From Flavobacterium psychrophilum DSM 3660 = ATCC 49418 (GTDB lineage Bacteria; Bacteroidota; Bacteroidia; Flavobacteriales; Flavobacteriaceae): DNA of 48,276 nt. Position numbers and translations under genes: made by a program. The notes below the pieces were generated by a model. That model saw only the letters and a program-made list of their open reading frames with translations, made no database searches and was not told the DNA's origin. The DNA lies in the NCBI RefSeq assembly GCF_002217405.1, contig NZ_MUHE01000025.1:1-48276 (forward strand), written 5' to 3'. Shown here piece after piece: positions 35,501 through 44,557 of the stretch (position 1 is its first letter; each line of letters opens with the position of its first letter).

Positions 35501-36215
35501 ACATTTTAATCTAGATATTATTCCAATACTTATTCATGGAAATTCAGAAACGCTTCCCAAAAACGATTTTATTATTTATGACGGCTCGATTACGGTTAAA
35601 ATTTTAGAAAGGATTACACCAAAAAACTCTGTTTTTTTGGGTAATTATACAGAAAGAACAAAAAAAATAGGTACTTTTTTTAAACAAGAATTTCAACAAT
35701 TGCGTTGCGAAATTGAGAATAAAAATTATTTCGAAAAAATTATTTTACTCAGTTTTGCTTATAAAGAAACGGAAATTATAAATATTGTTAAAGTAGATTT
35801 GAAAAGTAATTTACTTTGCTATTTCAACCTAAATAAGTATATTCATAAAAAAGCGAAAATACTTCATTTAGCTAATGATTTTGGTCAACTCGATGTATTG
35901 TTAACTTTGCAAGAAGCGCAAAGAAAAACAGATAGTTATCTCGCAAATGAGTTATACAGAGGTATCGCTAAAGAAAACCTTTGGACAAAAAAACGAACCA
36001 TAAACTATTTGGCATCAGAAGATAAAATGGCTCAAGATTATGATGTTGTTTTAATTTCAGATGCGATAAACGATATCAATATTCAAAAAATAGTTCAGAT
36101 TACCAGTACAATTGTATTAATTAATAATTTTAAGTTACTAAATTCGTTCTTTGATTCTGGTTTTGAAATCAAATCGCAAGACGACCAATTGATTGTTTTA
36201 AAGAAAAAATCTTAA
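32532..36215 (+). CDS. MMPL exporter fused to PlsC-type acyltransferase
   Basis: An unusually long 1227-residue fusion. Residues ~1-830 are an RND/MMPL exporter with two sets of membrane helices (about 270-420 and 675-800) and two periplasmic domains. Residues ~880-1070 are a PlsC acyltransferase with ANHTSFLD (H901, D906, HX4D) and FPEGTRS (967-973). Residues ~1080-1227 form a degenerate Rossmann-like tail (KAKILHLANDFGQLDVLL) that may be a methyltransferase relic. Fusion of export and acylation suggests the product is acylated and moved across the membrane together. It overlaps the next gene by one base. Confidence 0.88.
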   Translation: MQNFFFNLNSFANKNKLLFSAMVIALLLFFCFFASRISFQENITQLIPSNDRSGVTSKVLEQVNFADKITIVIKSNNNGSPDDLTKYANEFINNLETKCKPYIAKIKGKIDEENIQETFNFVYAHLPLFLDKSDYATIQNKINNDSISKVVEANYKSLVSPTGMVTKDFILQDPLGISFIALKKLQQLSIGGDFELQNGFVLTKDKKNLLLFITTKLPANETNKNTLFIDELEKIKTNLNAKLGNKVVMNYFGATPVAVANATQIKDDVQKTSIFATVTLILILAFFYRNIATPILIFIPSIFGAIFALAVLYFFKGTVSAISLGISSILLGETTDYSIYVLTHLRNKKDIKLLYKDISKPLMLCGITTGITFLCLFFIKSEALQDLAIFAALSVVATSFFSLILIPLLYKTKNEIAVQKLNLIDKLGAYSYHKNKFLIISVFILFIISLFTYSKVTFNNDLSSLNFMTPELKKTQKYLENIANEEGTKSIYVVTHGKDYDVVLESNNKLFSVLEKDKKAAKILNFSSVGGIVFSAKIQKQKIQEWNNFWSSEKKSNLKNNLISNGNKYGFKENTFSAFYETLNQNFSAISFQEYAKVKSFFLDEFVANKRGFYTVSTLVKVPNDKRNSFVTGIKKQPNTVVIDRQETNEVFLNTLKSNFQNLENYSFMIIFLVLFIAFRRLELAIVSIIPILISWIFTTGIMGIFEIQFNVINIIVCTLIFGIGVDYSIFMTMALQKEHTFGKTELPTYKTSILLSVATTILGIGVLIFAKHPALKSIALIGIIGIFSALIITFVIQPLVFAFFVTNRTKKGKQPFELRSFIHGILSFFYYGFGGFLMSVFSVTILKILPFKTEVKMKYFRYVMSKFMKSVLYTNPFVIKKISNIQNEKFDKPAVIIANHTSFLDILCVGMLSPKIIYLVSDWVYHSPVFGGAVKAAGFYPVSEGIDGGLEHLRPKIDEGYSIVIFPEGTRSESNVIKRFHKGAFYIAEHFNLDIIPILIHGNSETLPKNDFIIYDGSITVKILERITPKNSVFLGNYTERTKKIGTFFKQEFQQLRCEIENKNYFEKIILLSFAYKETEIINIVKVDLKSNLLCYFNLNKYIHKKAKILHLANDFGQLDVLLTLQEAQRKTDSYLANELYRGIAKENLWTKKRTINYLASEDKMAQDYDVVLISDAINDINIQKIVQITSTIVLINNFKLLNSFFDSGFEIKSQDDQLIVLKKKS

Positions 36216-37732
36216 TGAAAGAGCATTACGACATAGTAATTATAGGAAGTGGTTTAGGCGGATTAGTTTCTGCCATAATATTAGCTAAAGAAGGGTATAG
36301 CGTTTGTGTGTTAGAAAAAAACAATCAGTTTGGCGGAAATTTGCAAACCTTTGTAAGAGATAAAACCATTTTCGATACTGGAATTCATTATATTGGAGGA
36401 TTAAGTGAAGGTCAGAATTTGTATAAATATTTCAAATATTTAGGCATTATAGATGATTTGAAACTCAAAAAAATGGACGAAGACGGTTTCGATATTATTT
36501 CTTTTGAAGACACAAATAAAGAATTTCCTCACGCCCAAGGCTATGAAAATTTTACCAATCAACTAGTGAAATTTTTTCCTGAAGAAAAAAATAATATCGA
36601 AAAATATTGCAAAGAAGTTGTAGCAACTTGCGACTCATTTCCTTTGTACAACTTGAAGCACGAAGGCGAGTATGACAGCGAAATTTTAGCTATAAATGCC
36701 AAGCAATTTATAGACAGTGTAACCCAAAACAAAGAATTGCGAGCCGTTCTTGGTGGTACTAATTTCTTGTATGCTGGAATTGCCAACAAATCTCCTTTTT
36801 ATGTTCATGCCTTGTCTGTAAATTCTTATATTCAGAGTTCTTATCGTTGTATAAATGGCGGAAGTCAAATTACAAAACAACTCATAAAACAACTCAAAAA
36901 GCACGGAGGCGAAGTGTATAAATATAAAGAAGTTGTACAATTCGAATCGGAAGAAAATGAGGTAAAACGAGCTGTGATGAAAGACGGAACATCAGTCTCT
37001 GGAACCATTTTTATATCTAATGTAGATCCTAAAGCAACCCTAAAAATGGTTGGTGAAGATAAATTTAGAAAAGCATATATTAATAGAATAGATAGTTTAG
37101 AGGGTGTAATTTCGGCCTTTAGTTTGTATATTGTTTTTAAACCCAAAACTTTCAAATATAAAAACCATAATTATTACCATTATAAAAACAGCGATCATGT
37201 TTGGACAGCACACGAATATGACCAAAAATCTTGGCCAAAAGCATTTATGGCTTCTATGAATGCTGGTAAAGACCCTATTTGGGCAGACGGAATGACATTT
37301 ATGACTTACATGAAATTCGAGGAGCTAAAAGCATGGGAACATACTTATAATACAACCGCAGATAAAGAAGACCGTGGCGAAACTTACAACGAGTTTAAAG
37401 CCAGAAAAGCAGAAAAGTTTTTAGAAGAAATAGAACTTAAATTCCCAGGAATTAAGGATTGTATCAGGTCTGTTCACACATCGACACCATTGTCATATCG
37501 TGATTATATAGGCGGCTACAAAGGGAATATGTATGGTTACGAGAAAGATTCAAACAATCCGATGAAAACATTTATAGCCTCAAAAACCAAACTAAATAAC
37601 TTATATCTTACAGGTCAAAGTATTAATATGCATGGTGTTTTAGGGGTAACTATTGGCGCTGTTGTAACTTGTTCGGAAATTGTAGGAAAAGAATATTTGG
37701 TTGACAAAATTAGTCAATTTACACAAGGATAA
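36215..37732 (+). CDS. CrtI/phytoene-desaturase-like FAD oxidoreductase 2
   Basis: A 505-residue flavoprotein, paralogous to the one at 11442. FAD-binding GSGLGG lies at 11-16, VCVLEKNNQFGGNLQTF follows, and the C-terminal block LYLTGQSINMHGVLGVTIGA completes the site. It probably acts on the polyene chain (desaturation or isomerisation), by analogy with carotenoid enzymes. It is co-translated with the MMPL fusion (1-base overlap), and its stop directly abuts the next gene. Confidence 0.85.
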   Translation: MKEHYDIVIIGSGLGGLVSAIILAKEGYSVCVLEKNNQFGGNLQTFVRDKTIFDTGIHYIGGLSEGQNLYKYFKYLGIIDDLKLKKMDEDGFDIISFEDTNKEFPHAQGYENFTNQLVKFFPEEKNNIEKYCKEVVATCDSFPLYNLKHEGEYDSEILAINAKQFIDSVTQNKELRAVLGGTNFLYAGIANKSPFYVHALSVNSYIQSSYRCINGGSQITKQLIKQLKKHGGEVYKYKEVVQFESEENEVKRAVMKDGTSVSGTIFISNVDPKATLKMVGEDKFRKAYINRIDSLEGVISAFSLYIVFKPKTFKYKNHNYYHYKNSDHVWTAHEYDQKSWPKAFMASMNAGKDPIWADGMTFMTYMKFEELKAWEHTYNTTADKEDRGETYNEFKARKAEKFLEEIELKFPGIKDCIRSVHTSTPLSYRDYIGGYKGNMYGYEKDSNNPMKTFIASKTKLNNLYLTGQSINMHGVLGVTIGAVVTCSEIVGKEYLVDKISQFTQG

Positions 37733-39409
37733 ATGAAGATGAAAAGACTTTTTCAATATTCAATTTTATTACTTTTTCTTTCCATGCTTTTATCTTGCGG
37801 AACATCAAAATCATTGCATCACAAGCCGCAATTAGTAGGTTATAACAATGCAATCCCAGTGGTAAAAAAACAGTCTAACACACTTTTTTCAACAGGAAAT
37901 AATTTCCTGCTTAAAAACAAACAAAATCTTTGGGAACTTTATGTTGAAGGCGATGCGCTCGAAAGAGGCTTATTAACAGGAAGTTTAACGGATTCTTTGC
38001 TAAACAAACAACAGCATATTTTTTTCGATAAAATAAAAGAATTATTGCCTTCTAAATTTAAACAAAATGTGCTTAGGAATTTTCTAAAATGGTACGGGCG
38101 AAAATTATATCTCAATATCCCCGACGAATATAAAACCGAGATATACGGAATTTCGCAATATTCTACCCATGATTTAGATAACATTGCCTCCCCTTATTTG
38201 CGTTGTTTATATTTGCACGCTTCGCATGATATTGGTCACGCATTACAGGATTTGGCATTGGTTGGCTGTTCCTCATTTGCCGCCTGGGGAAATAAGTCTG
38301 AAGACGGAAGCTTAATTTTAGGCAGAAATTTCGATTTTTATGCAGGCGATGATTTTGCCAAAGATAAAATCGTAGCTTTTGTAAACCCAAAACAAGGTTA
38401 TCCGTTTATGATGGTCACTTGGGCAGGTATGATTGGCGCTTGTTCTGGCATGAATAACCAAGGTTTAACCATTACTATAAATGCTGGAAAATCTAAAATT
38501 CCGCTCATAGCAAAAACACCAATTTCTATTCTTACTCGTGAAATTTTGCAATATGCTAAAAGCATTGACCAAGCCATTGCCATTGCAAAAAAACGTCAAG
38601 TTTTTGTGTCAGAATCGATAATGATTGGCAGTGCTAATGATAACAAAGCTGTTTTAATCGAAGTTTCTCCAAATAATTTTGGTGTTTTTGATGTTGAAAA
38701 CAGTGATCAATTAATTTGTTCTAATCATTTTCAGAGTGAAAATTTAAAAAATGATGACAGAAATAAAGACCAAATAAAAAACAGTCATTCTAAATATCGT
38801 TATGACAGAATGGTCGAATTATTTGATGAAAACCCAAAAATAAACCCAAAAATAGCTTCCGAAATATTACGAAATAAAGAAGGTTTAAATAATTTGCCTT
38901 TGGGTTATGGGAACGAAAAAGCCTTAAATCAAATGATTGCACACCACGGAATTATTTTTAAACCAGAACAAGGATTGGTCTGGGTTTCGGCAAATCCGTA
39001 TCAACTAGGGGAATTTGTTTGTTATGATTTGAATAAAATTTTTAATAAAAATAATGCTAAAAGCGAAATAGTTTCTCTGCAACAAGAAAATTTAAATATT
39101 TCAAAAGACCTTTTTTTAGAAACACCACAATATATAAACTATGAATTGTTTAGAATTGAAGACAGAAAAACAGATGCATTTTTAAAAGCTAAAAAAGAAT
39201 TACCTTCGGATTTTATTAAAAACTACCAATCTTTAAATCCTAATTATTGGGTTGTTTATTATAAAGTAGGATTAAGTTTTTATCAAAAAAAACAATATCA
39301 ATTGGCAAAAGAACAATTCGTAAAAGCGTTAACAAAAGAAATTACAACACTTCCCGAGAAATTAGAAATCGAGAAGTATTTAAAGAAAATAGAAAGAAAA
39401 CTAAGATGA
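37733..39409 (+). CDS. C45-family acyltransferase/hydrolase lipoprotein
   Basis: A 558-residue protein with a lipobox (LLSC, C22) so probably periplasmic or outer-membrane anchored. The central region resembles C45/penicillin acyltransferase-type Ntn-hydrolases: LVGCSSFAAWG places C179 as the candidate autoproteolytic nucleophile, followed by LILGRNFDFY. The C-terminal ~80 residues are TPR-like (YKVGLSFYQKKQYQLAKEQF). Members cleave or form amide or ester bonds, so a step in making the flexirubin ester outside the cytoplasm is plausible. Start could also be ATG 37739. It overlaps the ligase by four bases. Confidence 0.8.
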   Translation: MKMKRLFQYSILLLFLSMLLSCGTSKSLHHKPQLVGYNNAIPVVKKQSNTLFSTGNNFLLKNKQNLWELYVEGDALERGLLTGSLTDSLLNKQQHIFFDKIKELLPSKFKQNVLRNFLKWYGRKLYLNIPDEYKTEIYGISQYSTHDLDNIASPYLRCLYLHASHDIGHALQDLALVGCSSFAAWGNKSEDGSLILGRNFDFYAGDDFAKDKIVAFVNPKQGYPFMMVTWAGMIGACSGMNNQGLTITINAGKSKIPLIAKTPISILTREILQYAKSIDQAIAIAKKRQVFVSESIMIGSANDNKAVLIEVSPNNFGVFDVENSDQLICSNHFQSENLKNDDRNKDQIKNSHSKYRYDRMVELFDENPKINPKIASEILRNKEGLNNLPLGYGNEKALNQMIAHHGIIFKPEQGLVWVSANPYQLGEFVCYDLNKIFNKNNAKSEIVSLQQENLNISKDLFLETPQYINYELFRIEDRKTDAFLKAKKELPSDFIKNYQSLNPNYWVVYYKVGLSFYQKKQYQLAKEQFVKALTKEITTLPEKLEIEKYLKKIERKLR

Positions 39410-40704
39410 TTCCAAAAATAGAAATCGCAACAACCGATGAAATTAAATCTTTTCAGGAGCAAAAACTTTTAGAATTATTAGCATACATAAATCAGAATTC
39501 ACCTTATTACAAAAGACTTTTTGCAAAAACGGCTATTGATATTAGTAAAATAAAAACACTAGAAGATTTGCAATTGTTGCCGGTAACTTCAAAAGAAGAT
39601 TTACAAAAATACAATGATGATTTTTTGTGCGTTCCAGTTACTAAAATAATCGATTATGCTACAACTTCAGGCACATTAGGCGAGCCAGTAACTTTTGGTT
39701 TAACAGATAATGATTTAGAAAGATTGGCTTATAACGAAGCTATTTCGTTCGATTGCGCAGGAATAAAAGAAGGCGATGTGGTGCAAATGATGACCACTAT
39801 AGACCGAAGATTTATGGCGGGATTGGCATACTTTTTAGGCTTGCGAAAAATGAAAGTAGGTGTCATTCGTGTGGGGGCAGGAATTCCTGAATTGCAATGG
39901 GATTCTATTTTAAAATACAAACCAACACACCTAATAACGGTTCCTTCGTTTTTATTAAAACTAATAGAATATGCCGAAAATAACAATATCGATTATAATA
40001 AATCAAGTATAAAAGGAGCGATTTGTATTGGAGAATCGCTTCGAAATCAGGATTTTTCGATGAGTGTTTTATCTAAAAAAATAACCGATAAATGGAATAT
40101 TAAGTTATTTTCGACTTACGCATCGACCGAAATGAGTACCGCTTTTACCGAATGTGAGCACTCAATCGGAGGGCATCATCACCCAGAATTAATTATTATC
40201 GAAGTGTTAGACGAGAATAATAAGCCCGTGAAAAACGGAGAATCTGGCGAATTAACATTTACTACCATTGGCGTAGAAGCCATGCCATTAGTTCGTTTCA
40301 AAACTGGCGACATTGTGCAATTGCACGATAAACCTTGTGCTTGCGGCAGAAATACCTTAAGAGTTGGTCCCGTAATTGGGCGAAAACAACAAATGATAAA
40401 ATACAAAGGAACAACTTTGTATCCGCCAGCGATGAATGATGTTTTAACTCATTTTGAAAACATAGAAAATCATATTATCGAAATTTCTACTAATGATTTA
40501 GGAACGGATGAGATTTTAATAAAAATTGCGGTCAAAAACAAATCGGAAGTATTTTTGCAAGAATTGAAAGACCATTTTAGAGCCAAATTAAGAGTTACTC
40601 CTAAAATTGAATTTACTACAAAAGAGATTCTAAATCCACTTATTTTTAATCCGATGAGCAGAAAACCAATCACTTTTTTCGATAAAAGAAAGAATGATTA
40701 TTAA
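39406..40704 (+). CDS. PaaK-like adenylate-forming acid-CoA ligase
   Basis: A 432-residue AMP-forming ligase of the phenylacetate-CoA ligase kind. The phosphate-binding loop is TTSGTLGEP (86-94), the adenylate motif YASTEMS is near 231, and GRKQQMIKYKG lies near 324-334. The likely role is activation of 4-coumarate from the ammonia-lyase as an acyl-adenylate for transfer to CoA or ACP. It is the last gene of the pigment operon, overlapping its neighbour by ATGA, and is followed by a palindromic repeat. Confidence 0.88.
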   Translation: MIPKIEIATTDEIKSFQEQKLLELLAYINQNSPYYKRLFAKTAIDISKIKTLEDLQLLPVTSKEDLQKYNDDFLCVPVTKIIDYATTSGTLGEPVTFGLTDNDLERLAYNEAISFDCAGIKEGDVVQMMTTIDRRFMAGLAYFLGLRKMKVGVIRVGAGIPELQWDSILKYKPTHLITVPSFLLKLIEYAENNNIDYNKSSIKGAICIGESLRNQDFSMSVLSKKITDKWNIKLFSTYASTEMSTAFTECEHSIGGHHHPELIIIEVLDENNKPVKNGESGELTFTTIGVEAMPLVRFKTGDIVQLHDKPCACGRNTLRVGPVIGRKQQMIKYKGTTLYPPAMNDVLTHFENIENHIIEISTNDLGTDEILIKIAVKNKSEVFLQELKDHFRAKLRVTPKIEFTTKEILNPLIFNPMSRKPITFFDKRKNDY

Positions 40705-40720
40705 CTAATTACGCAAAGTT

Positions 40721-40791
40721 TGTCATTTCGACGAAGGAGAAATCACATTTAATTATTCGGATTATTTGATCTCTCCTTCGTCGAAAAGACA
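40721..40791. repeat. REP-like palindrome
   Basis: Arms 40721-40745 and 40767-40791 pair over 25 bases with two mismatches around a 21-base A/T-rich loop. The arm begins TGTCATTTCGACGAAGGAGA, a sequence I recall as a common intergenic element in Flavobacteria. A half copy (13 bases, opposite orientation) occurs at 44685-44697. It lies just past the pigment operon and could end transcription or stabilise the mRNA. Confidence 0.75.
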
Positions 40792-40830
40792 AAATTCTTA
40801 AGATTACAAATGAAAATCCGTGGTAATTTT

Positions 40831-40848
40831 TGTAATTCATGGTTGAAA
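40831..40848 (+). repeat. 18-base direct repeat, copy 2
   Basis: Exact copy of 8081-8098, in the same orientation, between the REP-like palindrome and dusB. The text just before it (AAATCCGTGGTAATTTT) extends the resemblance to the AATCCGTG-type intergenic repeats of Bacteroidetes. Confidence 0.6.
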
Positions 40849-40878
40849 ATAAGTCTATTATCTCTCATAGAAAACTTC

Positions 40879-40886
40879 TATCTTTG
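40879..40886 (+). promoter_or_regulatory. -7 box of dusB
   Basis: TATCTTTG matches TAnnTTTG and lies 14 bases before the ATG, separating dusB from the pigment operon. Confidence 0.55.
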
Positions 40887-40900
40887 CAAAAAAAAAGACA

Positions 40901-41893
40901 ATGCCTAAAATAGGTAACATCATATTGCCAGATTTCCCATTACTACTCGCGCCTATGGAAGACGTGAGCGATCCGCCATTCCGTAGATTGTGCAAATTGC
41001 ATGGTGCCGATTTAATGTATTCTGAATTTATTTCTTCCGAAGGATTAATACGTGATGCTATAAAAAGCCGACAAAAATTAGATATTTTCGATTACGAACG
41101 ACCAGTTGGCATTCAAATTTTTGGTGGTGATGAAGAAGCAATGGCCATGTCAGCCAAAATTGTAGATGCCGTTCACCCTGATTTGGTAGATATAAATTAT
41201 GGCTGTCCAGTAAAAAAAGTAGTTTGCAAAGGAGCAGGAGCAGGCGTTCTAAAAGATGTAGATCTCATGGTTCGGTTAACCAAAGCCGTTATTAGAAGTA
41301 CTAATTTGCCAGTGACTGTAAAAACCCGCTTGGGTTGGGACGATAACTCTATTAATATTGATGAAGTTGCCGAACGTTTGCAAGACATTGGCGTACAGGC
41401 ACTAACTGTTCATGCCAGAACAAGAGCACAAATGTATAAAGGCCATTCGGACTGGACACACATAGAAAGAGTAAAAAACAACCCAAGAATTACAATGCCT
41501 ATTTTTGGAAATGGCGATATAGATTCTCCCGAAAAAGCATTAGAATACAAGAACAAATTTGGTCTCGATGGTATGATGATAGGTCGTGCTGCGATAGGTT
41601 ATCCTTGGATTTTTAACGAAATAAAACATTATTTTGCCACAGGAGAACATTTGCCAGCCCCAACAGTTATAGACAGGGTAGAAGCCGCCAGAAACCACCT
41701 TACTTGGTCTATGGATTGGAAAGGCGAACGTGTAGGAATTGTCGAGATGCGTCGTCATTACACCAATTATTTTAAAGGAATTCACTCATTTAAGGAATAC
41801 AAACAAAGATTGGTAACGCTAGATGATCCTGAGGAATTATTTAAAGTTCTGAGTGAAGTTGAAGAAGTTTATGCAGGTTATCAGTTTGTATAA
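40901..41893 (+). CDS. dusB: tRNA-dihydrouridine synthase B
   Basis: Reduces specific uridines in the tRNA D-loop to dihydrouridine using FMN and NADPH. The 330-residue protein has APMEDVSDPPFR (17-28), DINYGCPVKKV (97-107) with catalytic C102, and IFGNGDI plus MMIGRAAIGYPWIF for FMN binding. Length and motifs fit DusB. It has its own -7 box with a short leader. The 211-base gap after it holds a hairpin and the promoter of the next gene. Confidence 0.93.
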   Translation: MPKIGNIILPDFPLLLAPMEDVSDPPFRRLCKLHGADLMYSEFISSEGLIRDAIKSRQKLDIFDYERPVGIQIFGGDEEAMAMSAKIVDAVHPDLVDINYGCPVKKVVCKGAGAGVLKDVDLMVRLTKAVIRSTNLPVTVKTRLGWDDNSINIDEVAERLQDIGVQALTVHARTRAQMYKGHSDWTHIERVKNNPRITMPIFGNGDIDSPEKALEYKNKFGLDGMMIGRAAIGYPWIFNEIKHYFATGEHLPAPTVIDRVEAARNHLTWSMDWKGERVGIVEMRRHYTNYFKGIHSFKEYKQRLVTLDDPEELFKVLSEVEEVYAGYQFV

Positions 41894-42009
41894 ATAGGGT
41901 TCACTTACAAGTTTACTTCATCAATTTTTTTAGACAGGAGTTTTTAGTTTCAATGTTTTTGATGTAAAATTAAATATAGCATTAATTTTACTTTTAATCA
42001 ATTCTGTAT

Positions 42010-42055
42010 AGCAAAGTTATAGGCGTATAATTGCCTTAAAAACTTTGCTTTATTT
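42010..42055 (+). terminator. possible terminator after dusB
   Basis: AGCAAAGTT (42010-42018) and AACTTTGCT (42041-42049) form a 9-bp perfect stem, followed by TTATTT. It lies 117 bases after the dusB stop, so it may end that transcript; the T tract is weak. Confidence 0.4.
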
Positions 42056-42078
42056 AACTAATTTTTGGCTCTTTTAAT

Positions 42079-42086
42079 TACCTTTG
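42079..42086 (+). promoter_or_regulatory. -7 box of the MMPL-family gene
   Basis: TACCTTTG matches TAnnTTTG, with a TTTGG at 42064-42068 a near-consensus distance upstream as the -33 element. It supports translation starting at ATG 42105 rather than at a TTG inside the promoter. Confidence 0.6.
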
Positions 42087-42104
42087 CAGTTCTTTTTAAA
42101 TGTT

Positions 42105-44528
42105 ATGAAAAAAATGTTAAATATAGGATTCTGGGCGTTTGTTGCCCGTGTAATCCTAAGAAATAGAATTGTTTTTTTATCAGGAATTGTACTCATTACA
42201 ATTCTGTTTTCTATGCAATGGAAAAACATTAAATTCACACAAACCGAAGCCAATTTGATTCCGTTTGATGATCAGATAAATGTAGATTATAGATCTTTCC
42301 TAAAGAACTTTGGCGAAGAAGGTAATCTGGTTGTAATTGCAACAAAAGACCCAAAATTATTTACCCCAAAAGTATATAAAGCCTGGAATAATTTGATGGC
42401 TACCATTCAATCTCATAAAGAGGTAGATTTGGTTATTTCTATTAGTAATTTAAAGAAATTAGTTAAAAACGACTCGCTCGAAAAGTTTGAACTTAGACCG
42501 CTAATAGACACTAATAAAACACAAAACCAAGCTTATTTATCCCAAATAAAATCCGATTTGTTAAATAAATTACCGTTTTATGAAGGGTTGTTGTTTAATA
42601 AAAAATCGGGTGCCATACGATCGGCTATTTATTTAGACAAAAAAATAATTAATACAAAAGCCAGAAAAGATTTTGTACTTAACCAACTCATTCCTGAAAT
42701 AGAAAGTTTTGAAAAAGAAACAGGTGTCGATCTTAGAACCTCAGGAATGCCATACATTAGAACATTAAATGCCAAAACAATTCTTGACGAAATTGGTTTG
42801 TTTATTGGCGCAGCATTACTCATTACAGGACTTATTTTTTTCTTCTTTTTTAGATCATTTAGAGCAACACTGATCTCGTTAGTTATTGTAATTATTGGAG
42901 TAATGTGGTCCTTCGGACTATTAGGATTATTAGGTTACGAAATCACAGTACTTACCGCACTTGTCCCAACCCTTGTTATTGTTATCGGAATCCCGAATTG
43001 TATTTTTTTAATAAACAAATACCACCAAGAATACCAAGTTCATGGTAATAAAGCCAAATCGTTGCAGCGTGTTATTACAAAAACAGGAACTGCAACGCTC
43101 ATGACAAACCTAACAACAGCCCTAGGATTTGCTACATTTATAGTAACAAACAATGTGTTGCTTACAGAGTTTGGCGTAGTTACATCTATAAATATTATTG
43201 CCCTTTATTTGTTGTGCTTGTTTATTATCCCCATATTTTTTAGTTATATTCCTGCTCCAATTCCTAGGCATTTAGGGCATTTAGAACGTGAATATCTTAC
43301 TTCATTCATGGGTTGGATTTTGAGAACCGTAAAGTACAACCGAATAGGGGTTTACATCACCTCGATTTTATTACTTGTTCTAGGGATAATAGGTATTTAT
43401 GAAATTAGAATTTCTGGAAGCATTATTGAAGACATGCCCAAGAGAACTGCTTTTTTTGATGACATTCGATTTTTCGAAAAAGAGTTTGATGGCGTAATGC
43501 CATTAGAAATTATGATTGACACCAAACGCAAAAAAGGCGTCATGAAATTATCGATGCTAAAACGCATGGAAGAACTTGAAGAAACCATTCAGGAAATTCC
43601 CGAACTAGCAAAACCACTATCGATAGTAAATTTAGTTAAATATTCTAAACAAGCTTACTATAACGGAAACCCCGAATATTACGAATTACCCACACAACAA
43701 GAGCAGGCTTTTATTTTGTCGTATGCAAAAAAGGCCACCCAAAACTCGAAAGAGAATTTAATGAAAAGTTATGTAGATTCGACAGGACAATTTGCCAGAA
43801 TTACAACTTTTATTAAAGACGAAAACGGCGAAAAAATGAATGCTATTGAAGCCCAAATTAGAGCCAAAGCCAATAAATTATTTCCCTCGCCACAGTATAA
43901 TGTTATTATTACGGGAAAAGCTTTAGTTTTTCAGAAGGGAACGCAATATTTGTTAGATAATTTACTGTCCTCATTAGCTTTTGCCTTTCTTATCACCTCA
44001 TTACTGGTTTTAATTATGTTTCGTTCTGTTAAAATGGTTATTGTATCATTAATTCCCAATTTATTACCTTTAATACTTACAGCAGGATTAATGGGTTTTT
44101 TAGGAATTCCACTAAAACCATCTACCATATTAGTTTTTGGGATTGCTTACGGACTTTCGGTCGATGATACTTTGCGTTTCCTTGCCCAATACAGATTGGA
44201 ACTCGCACGAAACGATTGGAAGATAAAAAAATCTGTTATTGCTACGTTTAACGATGCTGGGATTAGCATGTTTTATACTTCGATTGTTTTGTTTTTTGGG
44301 TTTTCGGTGTTTATGTTATCTAGTTTTGGAGGAACCGTAGCCCTTGGAGGACTGGTAGCCATAACTTTATTCTTCGGAATGTTGTCTAACTTGGTTTTGC
44401 TCCCAGCACTTGTCCTTTCGCTAAACAAAACATTGTCGAACGAGCAAGAATTTATAGAGCCTACTATAGATATTTTAGAACGAACAGATGCAGAGGTTGA
44501 TGCTATGGAAAATAAAAATAAAAATTAA
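42105..44528 (+). CDS. RND/MMPL-family transporter
   Basis: An 807-residue efflux-RND/MMPL (hydrophobe/amphiphile exporter 3-like) protein. One helix lies near 22-40, a periplasmic domain follows, a helix cluster spans about 225-385, then a second periplasmic domain and a second cluster to about 770. VFGIAYGLSVDDTLRF is the typical fourth-helix block with acidic residues for proton coupling. It has its own promoter and lacks an acyltransferase fusion, so it may be unrelated to the pigment. The substrate is unknown; hopanoid- or lipid-type cargo is typical for this family. Confidence 0.88.
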   Translation: MKKMLNIGFWAFVARVILRNRIVFLSGIVLITILFSMQWKNIKFTQTEANLIPFDDQINVDYRSFLKNFGEEGNLVVIATKDPKLFTPKVYKAWNNLMATIQSHKEVDLVISISNLKKLVKNDSLEKFELRPLIDTNKTQNQAYLSQIKSDLLNKLPFYEGLLFNKKSGAIRSAIYLDKKIINTKARKDFVLNQLIPEIESFEKETGVDLRTSGMPYIRTLNAKTILDEIGLFIGAALLITGLIFFFFFRSFRATLISLVIVIIGVMWSFGLLGLLGYEITVLTALVPTLVIVIGIPNCIFLINKYHQEYQVHGNKAKSLQRVITKTGTATLMTNLTTALGFATFIVTNNVLLTEFGVVTSINIIALYLLCLFIIPIFFSYIPAPIPRHLGHLEREYLTSFMGWILRTVKYNRIGVYITSILLLVLGIIGIYEIRISGSIIEDMPKRTAFFDDIRFFEKEFDGVMPLEIMIDTKRKKGVMKLSMLKRMEELEETIQEIPELAKPLSIVNLVKYSKQAYYNGNPEYYELPTQQEQAFILSYAKKATQNSKENLMKSYVDSTGQFARITTFIKDENGEKMNAIEAQIRAKANKLFPSPQYNVIITGKALVFQKGTQYLLDNLLSSLAFAFLITSLLVLIMFRSVKMVIVSLIPNLLPLILTAGLMGFLGIPLKPSTILVFGIAYGLSVDDTLRFLAQYRLELARNDWKIKKSVIATFNDAGISMFYTSIVLFFGFSVFMLSSFGGTVALGGLVAITLFFGMLSNLVLLPALVLSLNKTLSNEQEFIEPTIDILERTDAEVDAMENKNKN

Positions 44529-44557
44529 TAGTTTTTTTCAACCTGTTAGGCATAATT

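Noticed and set aside
42084..42104. Upstream TTG start for the MMPL-family gene
   Set aside because: It falls inside the -7 box, so it would not be transcribed; ATG 42105 fits.
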